This document shows positions 16,501 to 24,056 of a stretch of 64,000 bases of DNA, piece by piece (within the stretch, counting starts at the first letter, position 1; every line of letters begins with the position of its first letter). The notes below the pieces were generated by a model, which searched no databases, had not been told where the DNA came from, and was given only the letters and a program-made list of their open reading frames with translations. The stretch is taken from assembly GCA_937876205.1 (NCBI GenBank), contig CALEII010000030.1, positions 43,948 through 107,947 on the forward strand. The letters run 5' to 3'. Both the position numbers and the translations under genes were made by a program. This DNA comes from an uncultured Clostridia bacterium (GTDB taxonomy: Bacteria > Bacillota > Clostridia > Oscillospirales > Acutalibacteraceae).

Positions 16501-18463
16501 ACCAGCTTCTGTAAAGGTAGTAGGAATCCTTTTCAAAGCCTGCCGTGTCAACAACACCGAAGTATGATGAATTGGGAACAACATTCTGATTTGCCTCATT
16601 ACTGTCATTCCAAGGAGTCGGCTCGCCGATATAGTCAAAACCTGTCCAGATGAATTCACCCGAGAACCAGTCGTTTGCGGCAACGTAATACCACGCCTCT
16701 GCAGCCTCGTTACCCCAGCTGACGGCATTTGTGTCGTAAGAAGTGCACTGCATTGTTGCTTCATCGATGCCCATAGTGTAATAGACACCACGGCTGTTGA
16801 TTGCAGATGCAGCTTCAGTCGCAACAAAAGGCTTACCTGACCGTGAATCTGTCGGGTCATTCATAACGTAAGCCCAACCATCGGGATTGTAGTTACCGCC
16901 GATGACATCCATTTTGTCATCGAGCATCTTTGTTGTGTTGTCATTGAAGGGTCTGTTGTTGCCGTAGAATACGACTCTTGAGGGGTCAAGCTTATCTGTG
17001 ATAGCAATTATGGAATCGGCAATTGACTCATAATTTTCTGTTGATTCACCTTCCGTTATGTTGCAAAGCTCGTTACCGATATCCCATGCGATGACACAGG
17101 GGTCATGTTCATCACGGAGAATTGCATGTTCAACGACATACTGGAACCATTTCTGTCCCGTTGCGCCTATAGCTGTGTTTGATTCGGGGATTTTTTCGTT
17201 GAAGTATTTACTGAAATCGTTTTCATTGTAGCTTTTTGATGCATCCCAGCCGTCGAAAAATTCTACAATAACGAGCATGCCGAGCTGATTGCAGATTTCA
17301 ATAAGTGTTTTTGACGAAGGATTATGAGATGTACGGATTGCATTACAGCCCATATCCTTGAGAGTTGCAATCTGACGGTAAATTGCCTCGTATTCCTGCG
17401 CGCCGCCGAGTGCGCCCTGGTCGTGGTGAAGACAGACACCCTTGAGCTTGATATGCTCGTGATTGAGCATAAATCCGCCGTCTTTGGTCCATTCCATACA
17501 ACGGAAACCGAAAGTTGTATGATATTCATCAATAATTTCACCTGTTTTGTCTTTTACAATTGTACGGAGTTTATATAAGGCAGGATTATCAATTGACCAT
17601 TCATCAGGATTTTTAACTTCAGGGGTAAGTGTTATTTCCTTTTCTGTTTCCGCAGGAATTGTAATGGGGTCTGAAATTACCGTTTCACTTACGGGATTAT
17701 GGTCTTTATCAAGTACCGTTGCTTCAACGGTAACTATTTTTGAAATTGCAGTATCGTTATGCATTTTGATTTTTGCATCAACATGGGCACTTGCAGATGT
17801 GTGAAGGTCGGGCGTTGTTATACGGGGCCCGTAAAGCGCAACATGCACGGGGCCTGCAACAGTGAGAGTCACATCCCTGTAAATACCGGAGCCTGAATAC
17901 CAACGGCTGTTGGGAAGGTCATTTACGACCTTTACTGCAATAAGATTGTTTGCTGTATTCGAACAGATAAGGTAATCTGAAATTTCAAAAGAAAAGCTGT
18001 TGTAGCCGTAGTGGTTTTCACCGACATATTTGCCGTTTACGTAAACGTAGGTGTGCTGATATGCGCCGTCAAAATTAAGGAAGATACGGTCGCCCGTGTA
18101 GTATTCATAAAGGTTGAACCATTTTCTGTACCAGCCCGTGCCTCCGGGAAGGTGACCTGTTTCCGCCTCTGTGCCATCGGTTGTGAAATCCTGAGTTATG
18201 CTGAAGTCGTGGGGAAGGTCAACCGATTGCCATTCGGAATCATCAAAGCCTTTCATATAGGTTGCGTCGTCATCACTGAATGCAAAAAGCCAGTCCTTAT
18301 TGAAATCAAGCTCAATGCGGGTGTCGTTGTATTTTTGTTCGTGCCCAGCCATAGCTGATGCCGTGATTTCTTCAAAAATATGGCTCCATCCGTCATTATA
18401 AATGCTTGTTGTAAGCATAAGTACACAAAGAATAAAGGACATTACCTTTTTTGTAAGTTTCAT
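10517..18463 (-). CDS. Giant secreted multidomain GH2 glycoside hydrolase (beta-galactosidase-like)
   Basis: A 2,648-residue secreted protein. The start is the ATG at 18463 (GGAGG 7 nt upstream), which opens a signal peptide of about 40 residues; the longer frame has none. The GH2 sugar-binding, immunoglobulin-like and barrel domains fill about residues 45-650, with the acid/base Glu in WDIGNELCN (about 463) and the nucleophile Glu in GEFIWTGFDY (about 603). Then come immunoglobulin-like domains, a Gly/Ser/Asp linker near 960, two tandem lectin-like modules (about 980-1260, both with YYIQNKTTGEYL-type motifs), FIVAR-like helices, a fibro-slime/PA14-like module near 1735 with FNFSGDDDVLVYIDGVLVLD, further beta modules, and an amphipathic C-terminal helix. 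Likely role: surface or extracellular attack on galactose-bearing host or plant glycans. Substrate is inferred. Confidence 0.88.
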   Translation of the reverse strand: MKLTKKVMSFILCVLMLTTSIYNDGWSHIFEEITASAMAGHEQKYNDTRIELDFNKDWLFAFSDDDATYMKGFDDSEWQSVDLPHDFSITQDFTTDGTEAETGHLPGGTGWYRKWFNLYEYYTGDRIFLNFDGAYQHTYVYVNGKYVGENHYGYNSFSFEISDYLICSNTANNLIAVKVVNDLPNSRWYSGSGIYRDVTLTVAGPVHVALYGPRITTPDLHTSASAHVDAKIKMHNDTAISKIVTVEATVLDKDHNPVSETVISDPITIPAETEKEITLTPEVKNPDEWSIDNPALYKLRTIVKDKTGEIIDEYHTTFGFRCMEWTKDGGFMLNHEHIKLKGVCLHHDQGALGGAQEYEAIYRQIATLKDMGCNAIRTSHNPSSKTLIEICNQLGMLVIVEFFDGWDASKSYNENDFSKYFNEKIPESNTAIGATGQKWFQYVVEHAILRDEHDPCVIAWDIGNELCNITEGESTENYESIADSIIAITDKLDPSRVVFYGNNRPFNDNTTKMLDDKMDVIGGNYNPDGWAYVMNDPTDSRSGKPFVATEAASAINSRGVYYTMGIDEATMQCTSYDTNAVSWGNEAAEAWYYVAANDWFSGEFIWTGFDYIGEPTPWNDSNEANQNVVPNSSYFGVVDTAGFEKDSYYLYRSWWNDTSTTLHLVPGSWNKDKLTVTNGYVPVAVYSNAAKIELLLNGKVIATATATDVSSDGGLYTYKTWNETIVDSSSCTAEHFYNGTGEDLYAQFSVKYEEGTLSVKAYDESNNEITDTVGSAASVSGNATQIASTVWGNRNMFVADGTDYVYIEYEARDADGNFMNDYNGTLSIKVDDSSARYAKIIGVDNGNPATTEKFQQKSVIISDSEAEIQMFNGRALVILRTTDEEGTINITATASDGTTSFSTEGVTVTSVSESGIRLTDELDEVIRQNDTEYQVTIYDEFEIVKYNINKLTPPEGGSGDTGGSGDSGDSGEEPVQDKFEIYLADSSVSEGSIADGYYAINSKLYLLADKQYKDWNMLDAHQAASDEEWASEGSGYSYNKFSASENYVFKFTHRGGNKYYIQNKTTGEYLNIAPWVFKYSTTPQELSVNVRDDGSIQIYSGNDYVSRTWEYFEVAQNSGDASFMWLYSAPENFASEPVDPPADVDETAPFQPYFADSSITDGVLRNGDYVISRGNLVMANIIFDSWTMSAVNSLSDVEFAGEGSAYAYEKFNTGDENVFTFIHQGGNQYYIQSKQTKEYLWNNNWKMLLDTTPHLFTVQANADGSVLIYNSELGYPIYISRQWEYFEFYNPPTELSNLWLYAKPYKTSSSKIALYNALLEGIAEDYHVFTRESFETLLRQLENGVSVYSDPKSKDSDYAAATQAIKDAIAALEMDIKKIDGTLFKYGYDNTGDTPDYSDGGTLMNSISISTMKNAILADSNLVRQIKDIIGYDTRTWAPGYADKALDEVAGIYAAIYSLQFTGKPYDGSDIKNSASFADPQDSYKTIPVMTLWNIYTKENTRGENDPILDWDGLHEVYDGASVQGLAGSTLENGVVTSHSAYQIPLSYSNDGHDYENGTEPTDVGLYTYYVATDENNKWNAVTLNYLSGISVYFPDLFTRENLDADGNVTTATTGRFAKYYWDAEFPIFISTDEYGVNTYYFDSSDSTHLVQGSFDDENQTVDMQLNEVDEWKAIGPNSGSGFFPFNYQQGATDLTSEHAIYHYGFTFEHNFYIPKGGKHANGKDVIFNFSGDDDVLVYIDGVLVLDNGGLHGARGVTINFTECTINYQFAMDVADTVSKDGCSYAKLKGGEYECTYSYNKLVENHPDAANYSPDTIAALNKLHQVISDGQVHTLNFFYLERGASDSNCHMSFNLSETSEEVRIIDQTLTLDYGLPVEYNIEDNNNLSQAAVDNNVKVEYLGLCAVNEEVHTRYTFELPEIDVPFEDGVTYTVDGMKYGTCTIDNDGNTSYTLNTMNMTEAEHFYVCAKITGDPTYAADVVYYQIEKTTFVPATSIYYEDTFDTLTYTDGKVPSNYDNSVNNYGIWKTSGMQETTLRQSADLTDSEADPYGYETNYMSFAQYSGGSTHYVDVSTKNNPQSAYSGSSGAAWPTVDFTFTGTGFDLISVSDSTTGIYNVIIRDEDGKVVRNHLVDTFYGYNYGRIYNDANGNPTLESSGTTPMYRSEEGLCTPTKMYYDKNGAITNIPHYYDTDGNSSETVTDNPAYAYAYGWLLAEDGSRDTLYQIPVIKVTDLEYDTYSVTITPSFSSRYGHFSTAQDGTNYYRLYLDAIKIFDPAGKDDGIEDKEVKDAYSTDDELYPSYLELKDMLIGADSLSEPDAEKQGIIFIDGIAALDNNIETYKYAGPNNELYLAKDQAVAFEIIATAVPTDIQLGTKLACGSPALTVSYASKTTELEIETATDLYYSLNTVLPGDGKLTWQQITAADGNNYYTTGTVVIQNTGDADSVLSITNLKWTFSQFGGKGYFRIPTPVEEEVLMVASTYATPAAAYSLMRMRTAALDIEQAGEPEVSTDADGNSVVSVKLNTSSDVASLVITDKNGNVLSPEQFEAVAQKHEDDGITEWTVNISVTDAGTYTYTVTGAYENGYTDDSKAITVVVSVDRTETDDESSDGDGSDTSVENGFFEELARVFRKLIDFFRAILELLSIAE

Positions 18464-18792
18464 ATGAGTGCCTCCGTAATATATAAAACAAAACAAAATA
18501 TAATAATAATTATTCATTATAATTATATCAACAGAAATTGTTGAAGTCAAATATTTTTCAGTAATTTTTCCAAAAAATCAATACAATCCTTTTTGGAAAA
18601 TCAATACGGAAAAATAAGGTTTAAAGTCCGTTTGCCGCTTTTTTGCCGATAAATCAGGATAAGTTATTTTAACATAATGAATATTACAAAGTGTTTACAG
18701 TTTATTCCGAAACGTGATCATTTACAATTTCCCGACAAAAATTTGAATTTATTCGGAAAAAGCAGAGCTTTTTTTAATATAAAGTAACCATA
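18464..18792. other. AT-rich region upstream of the giant GH2 gene
   Basis: There is no gene here. It must hold the GH2 promoter on the minus strand. The 11-mer AAAATCAATAC occurs twice between 18570 and 18610, the copies lying within an inverted TTTTTCC/GGAAAA pair, and could be a regulator site. I see no clear -35/-10 pair. Confidence 0.35.
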
Positions 18793-18838
18793 AAAAGAAC
18801 TGAATTGATTGTACAGACAGTACAGTCAGCTCAGTTCA
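18793..18838 (-). terminator. Terminator of the relaxase gene
   Basis: GAACTGA-N2-TGATTGTAC pairs with GTACAGTCA-N2-TCAGTTC around a 5-nt loop, with TTTTTAT following on the minus strand. It overlaps the last codons of the mob gene. Confidence 0.75.
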
Positions 18839-19905
18839 GTCGGTTTGAATCCCTTGTTTTTATTATGATAAAAAAAGACAATGCAATTTCTTTTATATTC
18901 GTTCCCACTTATAATATAAAGTAAATGATAAAATTTGTCAGGAATTTTATATTTCATTAAACTGCTGTTATGACCTTTTGCAGTTATTCGTGCTTCAACT
19001 GATTTCAGATATTTTGCAAATACTGTTTTCACGAGAGTTTTCAGCTTCGATATCAACGGCTCTGCATATTTTGTTTTGTACGCTTTGGCTGTCATAAGCG
19101 GTGTCGGTTCGGGTAATGTGAACTCATTACTGTTTAATTGCTCTATTAAGTTTTCAATACCTCTGCAGTCATCATAGGTTTCAATCTGCTCTCTGACTGC
19201 TTTGAGTTCACATTGCTTTTCAGTTATTTCTTCCATAAGAGCTTCAACCTCTTGACTACGCATTTTCTTTTCATAATCAAGAACTGACAGATGCTTTTCG
19301 TGAGTACCTTTCTGTTCCCATTCTACACCGTATCTCTCCATAATTTTTGAGAGTTCTTCTTTTTCGGACAGTACCCATTGATTCCATTCTGTATCGCCGC
19401 GAGTATCACCCTTGAAGCCTTGCTTTGCAAGAGCCTGCTTTAATGATACTCTTGTTTCAAGTCCACGCTTACTGCCGGTTATGAATGGTACAAAGTCAAT
19501 ATGCAAATGAGGTGTAGATTCATCCATATGAAGATGTGCAGAGAAAACACGAAGATTAGGATTCCTCTCCTGAAATGTTTTGATATATTCGGTCAATATT
19601 TTTTCGGCAAGTCTGCCTTCTTCTGTTTCTGCATTCATATCATCCTTATTACCGATTTGCAGGATAACTTCGTGAAAGGGTTTTTCCTGTTTTCCTGATA
19701 CTATCTTTTTATAGTAATCATCTATTCTTCGGTCAGTTCTGTTTTGTTTGGCATTGTAATCCTGCAGTGCTTTGTCAAAAAGCTCATGATACACATCCTT
19801 GATATCTTCGTTTATGAAAGATGTGTTCAGACAGCTTCTTGTCGGGTCAGTATTAAGAGCATTAAACTTTCTTTCATTGTGTCTTACAGAGCCTTTACCA
19901 ACCAT
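18826..19905 (-). CDS. mob: MobV (Pre/Mob) family relaxase
   Basis: A 359-residue plasmid-recombination/mobilisation protein. Such relaxases nick DNA at oriT and lead the strand into a recipient, using conjugation machinery supplied in trans. It shows the N-terminal motif SVRHNERKF-N4-DP, and the metal-binding HLHMDESTPHLHIDFVPF at about residues 123-140, which matches the HxDExxPHxH motif III. A coiled-coil-prone stretch follows (about 215-260) and a basic C-terminus. Length is on the short side of the 350-500 family range but no motif is missing. The gene stands alone, without a replication gene, so a mobilisable element rather than a plasmid is likely. Start at 19905 lacks a strong nearby ribosome site. 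Confidence 0.9.
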   Translation of the reverse strand: MVGKGSVRHNERKFNALNTDPTRSCLNTSFINEDIKDVYHELFDKALQDYNAKQNRTDRRIDDYYKKIVSGKQEKPFHEVILQIGNKDDMNAETEEGRLAEKILTEYIKTFQERNPNLRVFSAHLHMDESTPHLHIDFVPFITGSKRGLETRVSLKQALAKQGFKGDTRGDTEWNQWVLSEKEELSKIMERYGVEWEQKGTHEKHLSVLDYEKKMRSQEVEALMEEITEKQCELKAVREQIETYDDCRGIENLIEQLNSNEFTLPEPTPLMTAKAYKTKYAEPLISKLKTLVKTVFAKYLKSVEARITAKGHNSSLMKYKIPDKFYHLLYIISGNEYKRNCIVFFYHNKNKGFKPTELS

Positions 19906-19924
19906 AACACTTATACTTCTTTTT

Positions 19925-20340
19925 ATATTCTCACATCCTTATTTAAAATATTTTTCGTCTGGTTTTGTTCAATAAGGTGCGAAGCACCGTCATTCAACAA
20001 AATTCTATGTCGCGTCAGCGACTGCGGTAACACCGCAAAATACAAGCAAAGCGAAGTATTTTATTTTGTTACTTTTGTCAAAAGTAACGCAAAAGCACTT
20101 TTGACATCCATAAGGCTATAAAAAGATGCTGTTGCGCCCTACGGGGGTGCGGGTCTCCGGTGGAGACCTTTGAATGCATTTTGCATTCAAAAGCACCGAC
20201 CGAGCCGGCAGGCGAGACACCCCTAACAAGTGGGATTTGTATGCACAAATCCAGTGCTTGCTAAGACTTATGCCACGCTTTTTTCTGTTTTTCGGTTGGT
20301 TTGCTAAAGCCTTTTATCATCTCCTTTGTTTTAGATTTTT
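19925..20340. other. Hairpin-rich, probable oriT-type region upstream of the relaxase
   Basis: A gene-free stretch packed with inverted repeats: GTCGC/GCGAC, TGCGG/CCGCA, TTACTTTTG/CAAAAGTAA, GGTCTCC/GGAGACC, TGAATGCA/TGCATTCA and GGATTTGT/ACAAATCC. Its position directly upstream of mob and its density of hairpins fit a transfer origin. The 20129-20290 part also resembles intergenic DNA of Tn1549-type conjugative elements as I remember it. The nick site cannot be placed. Confidence 0.4.
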
Positions 20341-20390
20341 GCATTAAAAATCCTCGTACAAAACTTAAAGTACAAGGATATGTATTCATG

Positions 20391-20420
20391 TTGATTTGTT
20401 TGGTGGGAGTGTGGTATAAT
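20391..20420 (+). promoter_or_regulatory. Promoter of the Nudix gene
   Basis: TTGATT (20391-20396) and TATAAT (20415-20420) are 18 nt apart, about 40 nt before the start codon. Confidence 0.6.
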
Positions 20421-20458
20421 TATCTAAACTAATTAAGGTTTGCGGAGATGTTGATAAA

Positions 20459-20893
20459 ATGTTAGAAGTTAAATTTTATAACCAAGTAGCAGATGAGTGT
20501 TTGAAGTTTGCAGTTATTATTTCTAAAACAAATGGGAAATGGGTGTTTTGCAAGCACAAAGAAAGAAACACTTACGAAGTTCCTGGAGGTCATAGAGAGG
20601 AAAATGAAGATATTTTAGAAACTGCGAAAAGAGAGTTAAAAGAAGAAACCGGTGCTTTGGATTTCGACATTTCTCCTATTTGTGTTTATTCTGTAACAGG
20701 CAAAAACAAAGTGAACGAAACAGGTGAAGAGACCTATGGCATGTTGTTTTTTGCAGATATTAAGACTTTTGAAAACGAATTACATAGTGAAATGGAAAAA
20801 GTCTTTATTACAGATACATTAGTGGAAAATTGGACATATCCATTAATTCAACCAAAGCTGATTGAAGAAGCAAAGCAAAGAGGATTTATATAA
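20459..20893 (+). CDS. Nudix hydrolase
   Basis: A 144-residue cytoplasmic Nudix enzyme. The Nudix box runs from about residue 43 to 65 and fits the consensus G-x5-E-x7-REUxEExGU (GGHREENEDILETAKRELKE then ETG). Members hydrolyse nucleoside diphosphates linked to another group, such as oxidised nucleotides, sugar nucleotides or ADP-ribose; the substrate here is not evident. The ATG at 20459 has GGAG 11 nt upstream. It sits alone between mobile-element debris on both sides, so it is probably an element passenger gene. Confidence 0.85.
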   Translation: MLEVKFYNQVADECLKFAVIISKTNGKWVFCKHKERNTYEVPGGHREENEDILETAKRELKEETGALDFDISPICVYSVTGKNKVNETGEETYGMLFFADIKTFENELHSEMEKVFITDTLVENWTYPLIQPKLIEEAKQRGFI

Positions 20894-21275
20894 TTCATAA
20901 GAATATTTTCACTGCTCTCACATTAGTGGGGGCAGTTTTCATATATCGAAACAGCCCCTAATAGTAATGGGGAGCAGCTCTATAAAAATGTTCCATAATA
21001 TAAGCCTAATTTTGCCGTTTCACCCGAAATAGTTCCTGCCCCGGAATCTCACCGCAGCGTTGCCTCGCTCTCGTCGTCACATACTCCGTATCAATCGTTT
21101 CCGTGTAAACACGAAAATCTTTTTCACTTCGTTACTCCTCCTCTCCCCAAAAAGCAAATGCTTTTCGGGGACCCCACGGTCTTTGCAAAGTCGTATCACT
21201 TTCGGACGGTCATTCAATTTTCAAGGTTCACGAGAGAAAACATCCCTCAAGGGGTAAGGGTTTAGAAAGGCAAAA

Positions 21276-21341
21276 ATGAAAGCAAATTTTAAAACTTTTT
21301 TATTTTCGTTAAAATTGCACAACAAAAAAGCCGTCACATAG
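21276..21341 (+). CDS. Possible 21-residue leader peptide
   Basis: The small frame has an ATG with AAAGG 6 nt upstream and ends at TAG inside the left arm of the hairpin described next. The peptide is basic and Phe/Lys-rich (starts MKANFKTFLF). Translation through the arm would prevent the long stem from forming, as in a leader-peptide attenuator. It is too short for a reliable call. Confidence 0.35.
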   Translation: MKANFKTFLFSLKLHNKKAVT

Positions 21342-21410
21342 ACAGCACAAATAGCGGGAAGACATTTCATCCTCTCGCACAGTTTGCACTGAAACTATGT
21401 AACGGCTTAA
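21328..21410. other. Structured element closed by a long inverted repeat
   Basis: AAGCCGTCACATAG near 21328 pairs with CTATGTAACGGCTT ending near 21409, enclosing about 55 nt with its own small stems. On the minus strand the outer stem is followed by six T, so it could be a terminator or attenuator there. No known RNA family is recognised. Confidence 0.45.
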
Positions 21411-21691
21411 AATTTAAGCTCTGATTGTCCGCATGTTACTGACCGAGTATCGGACTATACTTTTTTTGCTCAGATAATATGTGTTGGCATAAAGCCAATA
21501 AATAAAAATATGTGGTTCAGATTATATTTAGTTGTAGGGCAAATACATTATTTACCGATATATTATTATACAGAACATTCGTTTGCCTGTCAAGAACTTT
21601 TTCAAAAAAGAAAAGATGGTGTCGGTTTTCACCGACACCACGGGGTATTATATATCTAAACTAAAGCGATTTTTATATGAAAAAGTTTAAC

Positions 21692-21796
21692 TCATCCCAT
21701 CTTGTTTTTTATGTAATATTCAAAAGCTTTAATTAAATTACGTTTGGATAAATTGTATTTTTCACAAAGATTATTTTGCTCATCAACAATCCACTG
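21692..21796 (-). pseudogene. C-terminal fragment of an unidentified small helical protein
   Basis: A 34-codon open stretch with charged, protein-like sequence (CEKYNLSKRNLIKAFEYYIK) ends at TGA 21692-21694, but its upstream side hits a TAA with no start codon. It looks like the tail of a lost gene, in keeping with the debris around it. The remaining bases to 21981 contain nothing I recognise. Confidence 0.3.
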
Positions 21797-21981
21797 TTAA
21801 GAATGCAATAAATTGCACAATCTTATTTGTTATCATTTTTTGAAATTTGAAATATTCCTTGTACACAGAGTATGTAAGTCTAATTTTAAAAAAAGTAATT
21901 TTTGAGCAACAAAAGAGTCCGGACCCAAAATCCGGAGTAAATTATCTTTTATTAATGACACGAATTGAATTTACCTAAAAC

Positions 21982-22806
21982 TCAATTTCCGCAACTATTC
22001 CTGAATTTTGAAGGAGACATCCCGCAAAGGGATTTGAACCACGAAGAAAAATACTGTTGATCAGAAAAAGACATTTTTTCTGCAATTTCAGAAAAAGAGT
22101 AGTTTGTATTCATCAGATACATTTTAACGGTTTCCAGCTTTTTTGTGGTGTAATACTGATAAGGCGTAATATCAAATTTTTCGGAAAACTTGTTGATTAT
22201 ATGATTTTTTGAGTATCCGAATTTTTTGCACATATCATCAAGAGAAAAACTTTGCATTATCTGTGAGTCAAGATATTCTCTCATTAAATATGCAAGTTCT
22301 TTATGCTCTTTTGATGCATAATTACGCAGGGCAATAATCAGCTTTATCAGTTCGGGTGTCATTTCAGCGACAAAAAGAGAATAATCATCGCCGTATACTT
22401 TTTTAGCTTTTTCATATATTTCCCCGAAAAGTTCTTCAAACTCACAGTTGTGAAAGACATTATCATGACCGGGCAAATACTGGTTAAGCAATATTTCGGC
22501 TAACTCGCCGGACATAGTTATAAAAAATTTATGAAGCGTACTGTTTCTTGCGTTGTAATACTTATGATTGGTGCCCTTTCTTAATAAGAAAACATCTTTG
22601 GGACCAAGATGATATTTTTGACCATTGTTTTCGAGAACTCCGTTTCCGCTGACAACAAACTCGATCGCAGTAATTTGTGAGGAGTTTCTTTCAAAAAAGC
22701 AATTGTCACACCAGAAACTTTCTCCTACAGCGGTAATATTAAGAGGATTTTTATCGTTCATGTGAGAATAATATTCGCAAACATTTTCATATCTTTTCAA
22801 ATTCAA
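21982..22806 (-). CDS. AraC-family transcriptional regulator
   Basis: A 274-residue regulator with an N-terminal cupin-like ligand domain (VVSGNGVLENNGQKYHLGPKD and the following RKGTNHKYY) and two C-terminal helix-turn-helix motifs. The second HTH has the AraC signature FSEIAEKMSFSDQQYFSSWF followed by GMSPSKFR. Such proteins activate nearby carbohydrate operons on binding a sugar. The start is a TTG at 22806, with AGGAG about 10 nt upstream; no ATG fits better. It is transcribed away from the LRR/transporter/phosphatase operon, which is its likely target. Confidence 0.92.
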   Translation of the reverse strand: MNLKRYENVCEYYSHMNDKNPLNITAVGESFWCDNCFFERNSSQITAIEFVVSGNGVLENNGQKYHLGPKDVFLLRKGTNHKYYNARNSTLHKFFITMSGELAEILLNQYLPGHDNVFHNCEFEELFGEIYEKAKKVYGDDYSLFVAEMTPELIKLIIALRNYASKEHKELAYLMREYLDSQIMQSFSLDDMCKKFGYSKNHIINKFSEKFDITPYQYYTTKKLETVKMYLMNTNYSFSEIAEKMSFSDQQYFSSWFKSLCGMSPSKFRNSCGN

Positions 22807-22849
22807 AAAAATACACTCCTGTCAATTGCTTATAATAACGATGAACAAT

Positions 22850-23078
22850 GTGATAATTCATAATTCAATTGTATCATTATTCGGTGTGATATACAATAAA
22901 AAATCTGAAAAAATAGGGCTTAATATGAGCTTTTTGTTATTAATTTAAAAATAAAGAGAATGTTTTTGATTATTTTTGTAAATTTCGCAAATATTGCAGT
23001 AACAGTTGTTATTTGTGATAATTCACAAATGTTGCTGTGATTTATTATATTGGAACTTTAAATAAAATATGTTAATCT
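22850..23078. promoter_or_regulatory. Divergent control region with repeated GTGATAATTCA sites
   Basis: The 11-mer GTGATAATTCA occurs at 22850-22860 and again at 23015-23025. The second copy is the core of a perfect palindrome (23011-23030, ATTTGTGA-TAAT-TCACAAAT). A possible plus-strand promoter is TTGGAA (23050-23055) with TAATCT (23073-23078), 17 nt apart. The layout fits AraC-type activation of the operon and self-control of the regulator; the assignment is inferred. Confidence 0.5.
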
Positions 23079-23132
23079 TTATTTATATATAAGAAACATT
23101 AAACATCGGAATATGTTAAGGAGTGATTAATA

Positions 23133-24056
23133 ATGAAAACATGGCAAAAGGCAACTTTTATAATTGTACTAGTCGCATTCATCATCGCATCCGTTACCAT
23201 CTCGTTCGTATCGATGGCAAGAGCACCGTTTGAATATGAATATCACACGGCACCTGAAAGCGAATACTCCGTTGAAGGTTGGGTGCTTTTCGGCTTTAAC
23301 GGCAATAACTCTACAAAAGAGGTGCATATTGACTATGTCCGTGACGAGGACGGTAACAATCCTGACACCTCAAAGCCTGTTTCGGCAGTCGGTAAATTCA
23401 CAATGAATACCGATGAATATGTTGAGGTTATTCATATCGGTAAAGATGTTGAGTACATAGATGAAACATCCTTCTTCTATTGTAAAGAGCTTAAATCGAT
23501 TGAGGTTGACGAAGCTAATGAGCATTTTACTTCAGTTGACGGTGTTCTTTATACAAAGGATATGAAAAAGCTTATGGTCTATCCTATCAAGAAGGTAGAA
23601 ACTTCATATACAATTCCCGAAGGTGTTGAAAGAATCGGCAAGTGTGCTTTCTATAAAAACGAAGCTCTTACCGAAATTACATTGCCCTCAACATTAAAAG
23701 AAATCGGCGATATGTCTTTCTTCAAGTGTGAAAACATCGGTCTTGTTACACTTCCTGACGGACTCGAGAAAATCGGTTCTGATGCATTCAGCTATTGTCA
23801 GGGCATGACACCTGTCATGTATATTCCCGATTCAGTTAAGGAAATAGGCAGTTTTGCATTCTATTCTTGTTCGAATCTCAAAGAGTTTTATATGGGTGCA
23901 GAAAATGCAGAACAAATAACCTTCGGCGACACATGGCTCCCCAAAAACATTAAAAAGGTTGTTGTTAACGTTGCCCCGAAAGAACAATACGGCAAAACCC
24001 GTGACGATGCAAACCAAAGAATAAATGAACTTATTGCGGAAGGAGGAGAAAAATAA
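23133..24056 (+). CDS. Membrane-anchored BspA-type leucine-rich-repeat protein
   Basis: A 307-residue protein with an N-terminal transmembrane anchor (FIIVLVAFIIASVTISFV) and an extracellular LRR_5 (BspA/TpLRR) solenoid. Typical repeat units are YTIPEGVERIGKCAFYKNEA, ITLPSTLKEIGDMSFFKC and VTLPDGLEKIGSDAFSYC, about 23 residues each. Such domains bind proteins or glycans at the cell surface. It is the first gene of an operon, and its stop overlaps the next start by one base (TAATG). A solute-presenting or scaffold role for the operon's transporter is a guess from context. Confidence 0.85.
   Translation: MKTWQKATFIIVLVAFIIASVTISFVSMARAPFEYEYHTAPESEYSVEGWVLFGFNGNNSTKEVHIDYVRDEDGNNPDTSKPVSAVGKFTMNTDEYVEVIHIGKDVEYIDETSFFYCKELKSIEVDEANEHFTSVDGVLYTKDMKKLMVYPIKKVETSYTIPEGVERIGKCAFYKNEALTEITLPSTLKEIGDMSFFKCENIGLVTLPDGLEKIGSDAFSYCQGMTPVMYIPDSVKEIGSFAFYSCSNLKEFYMGAENAEQITFGDTWLPKNIKKVVVNVAPKEQYGKTRDDANQRINELIAEGGEK

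Larger units (their letters stand above)
20894..21640. other. Conjugative-element debris without large genes
   Basis: About 750 bp with no substantial gene. It contains weak hairpins near 20915-20990, a G+C-richer block (21015-21250) that resembles non-coding DNA of Tn1549-type elements as I remember it, the small ORF and structured element listed separately, and a strong hairpin GGTGTCGG/CCGACACC at 21617-21638. I read it as the decayed remainder of an integrative conjugative element. Confidence 0.4.
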
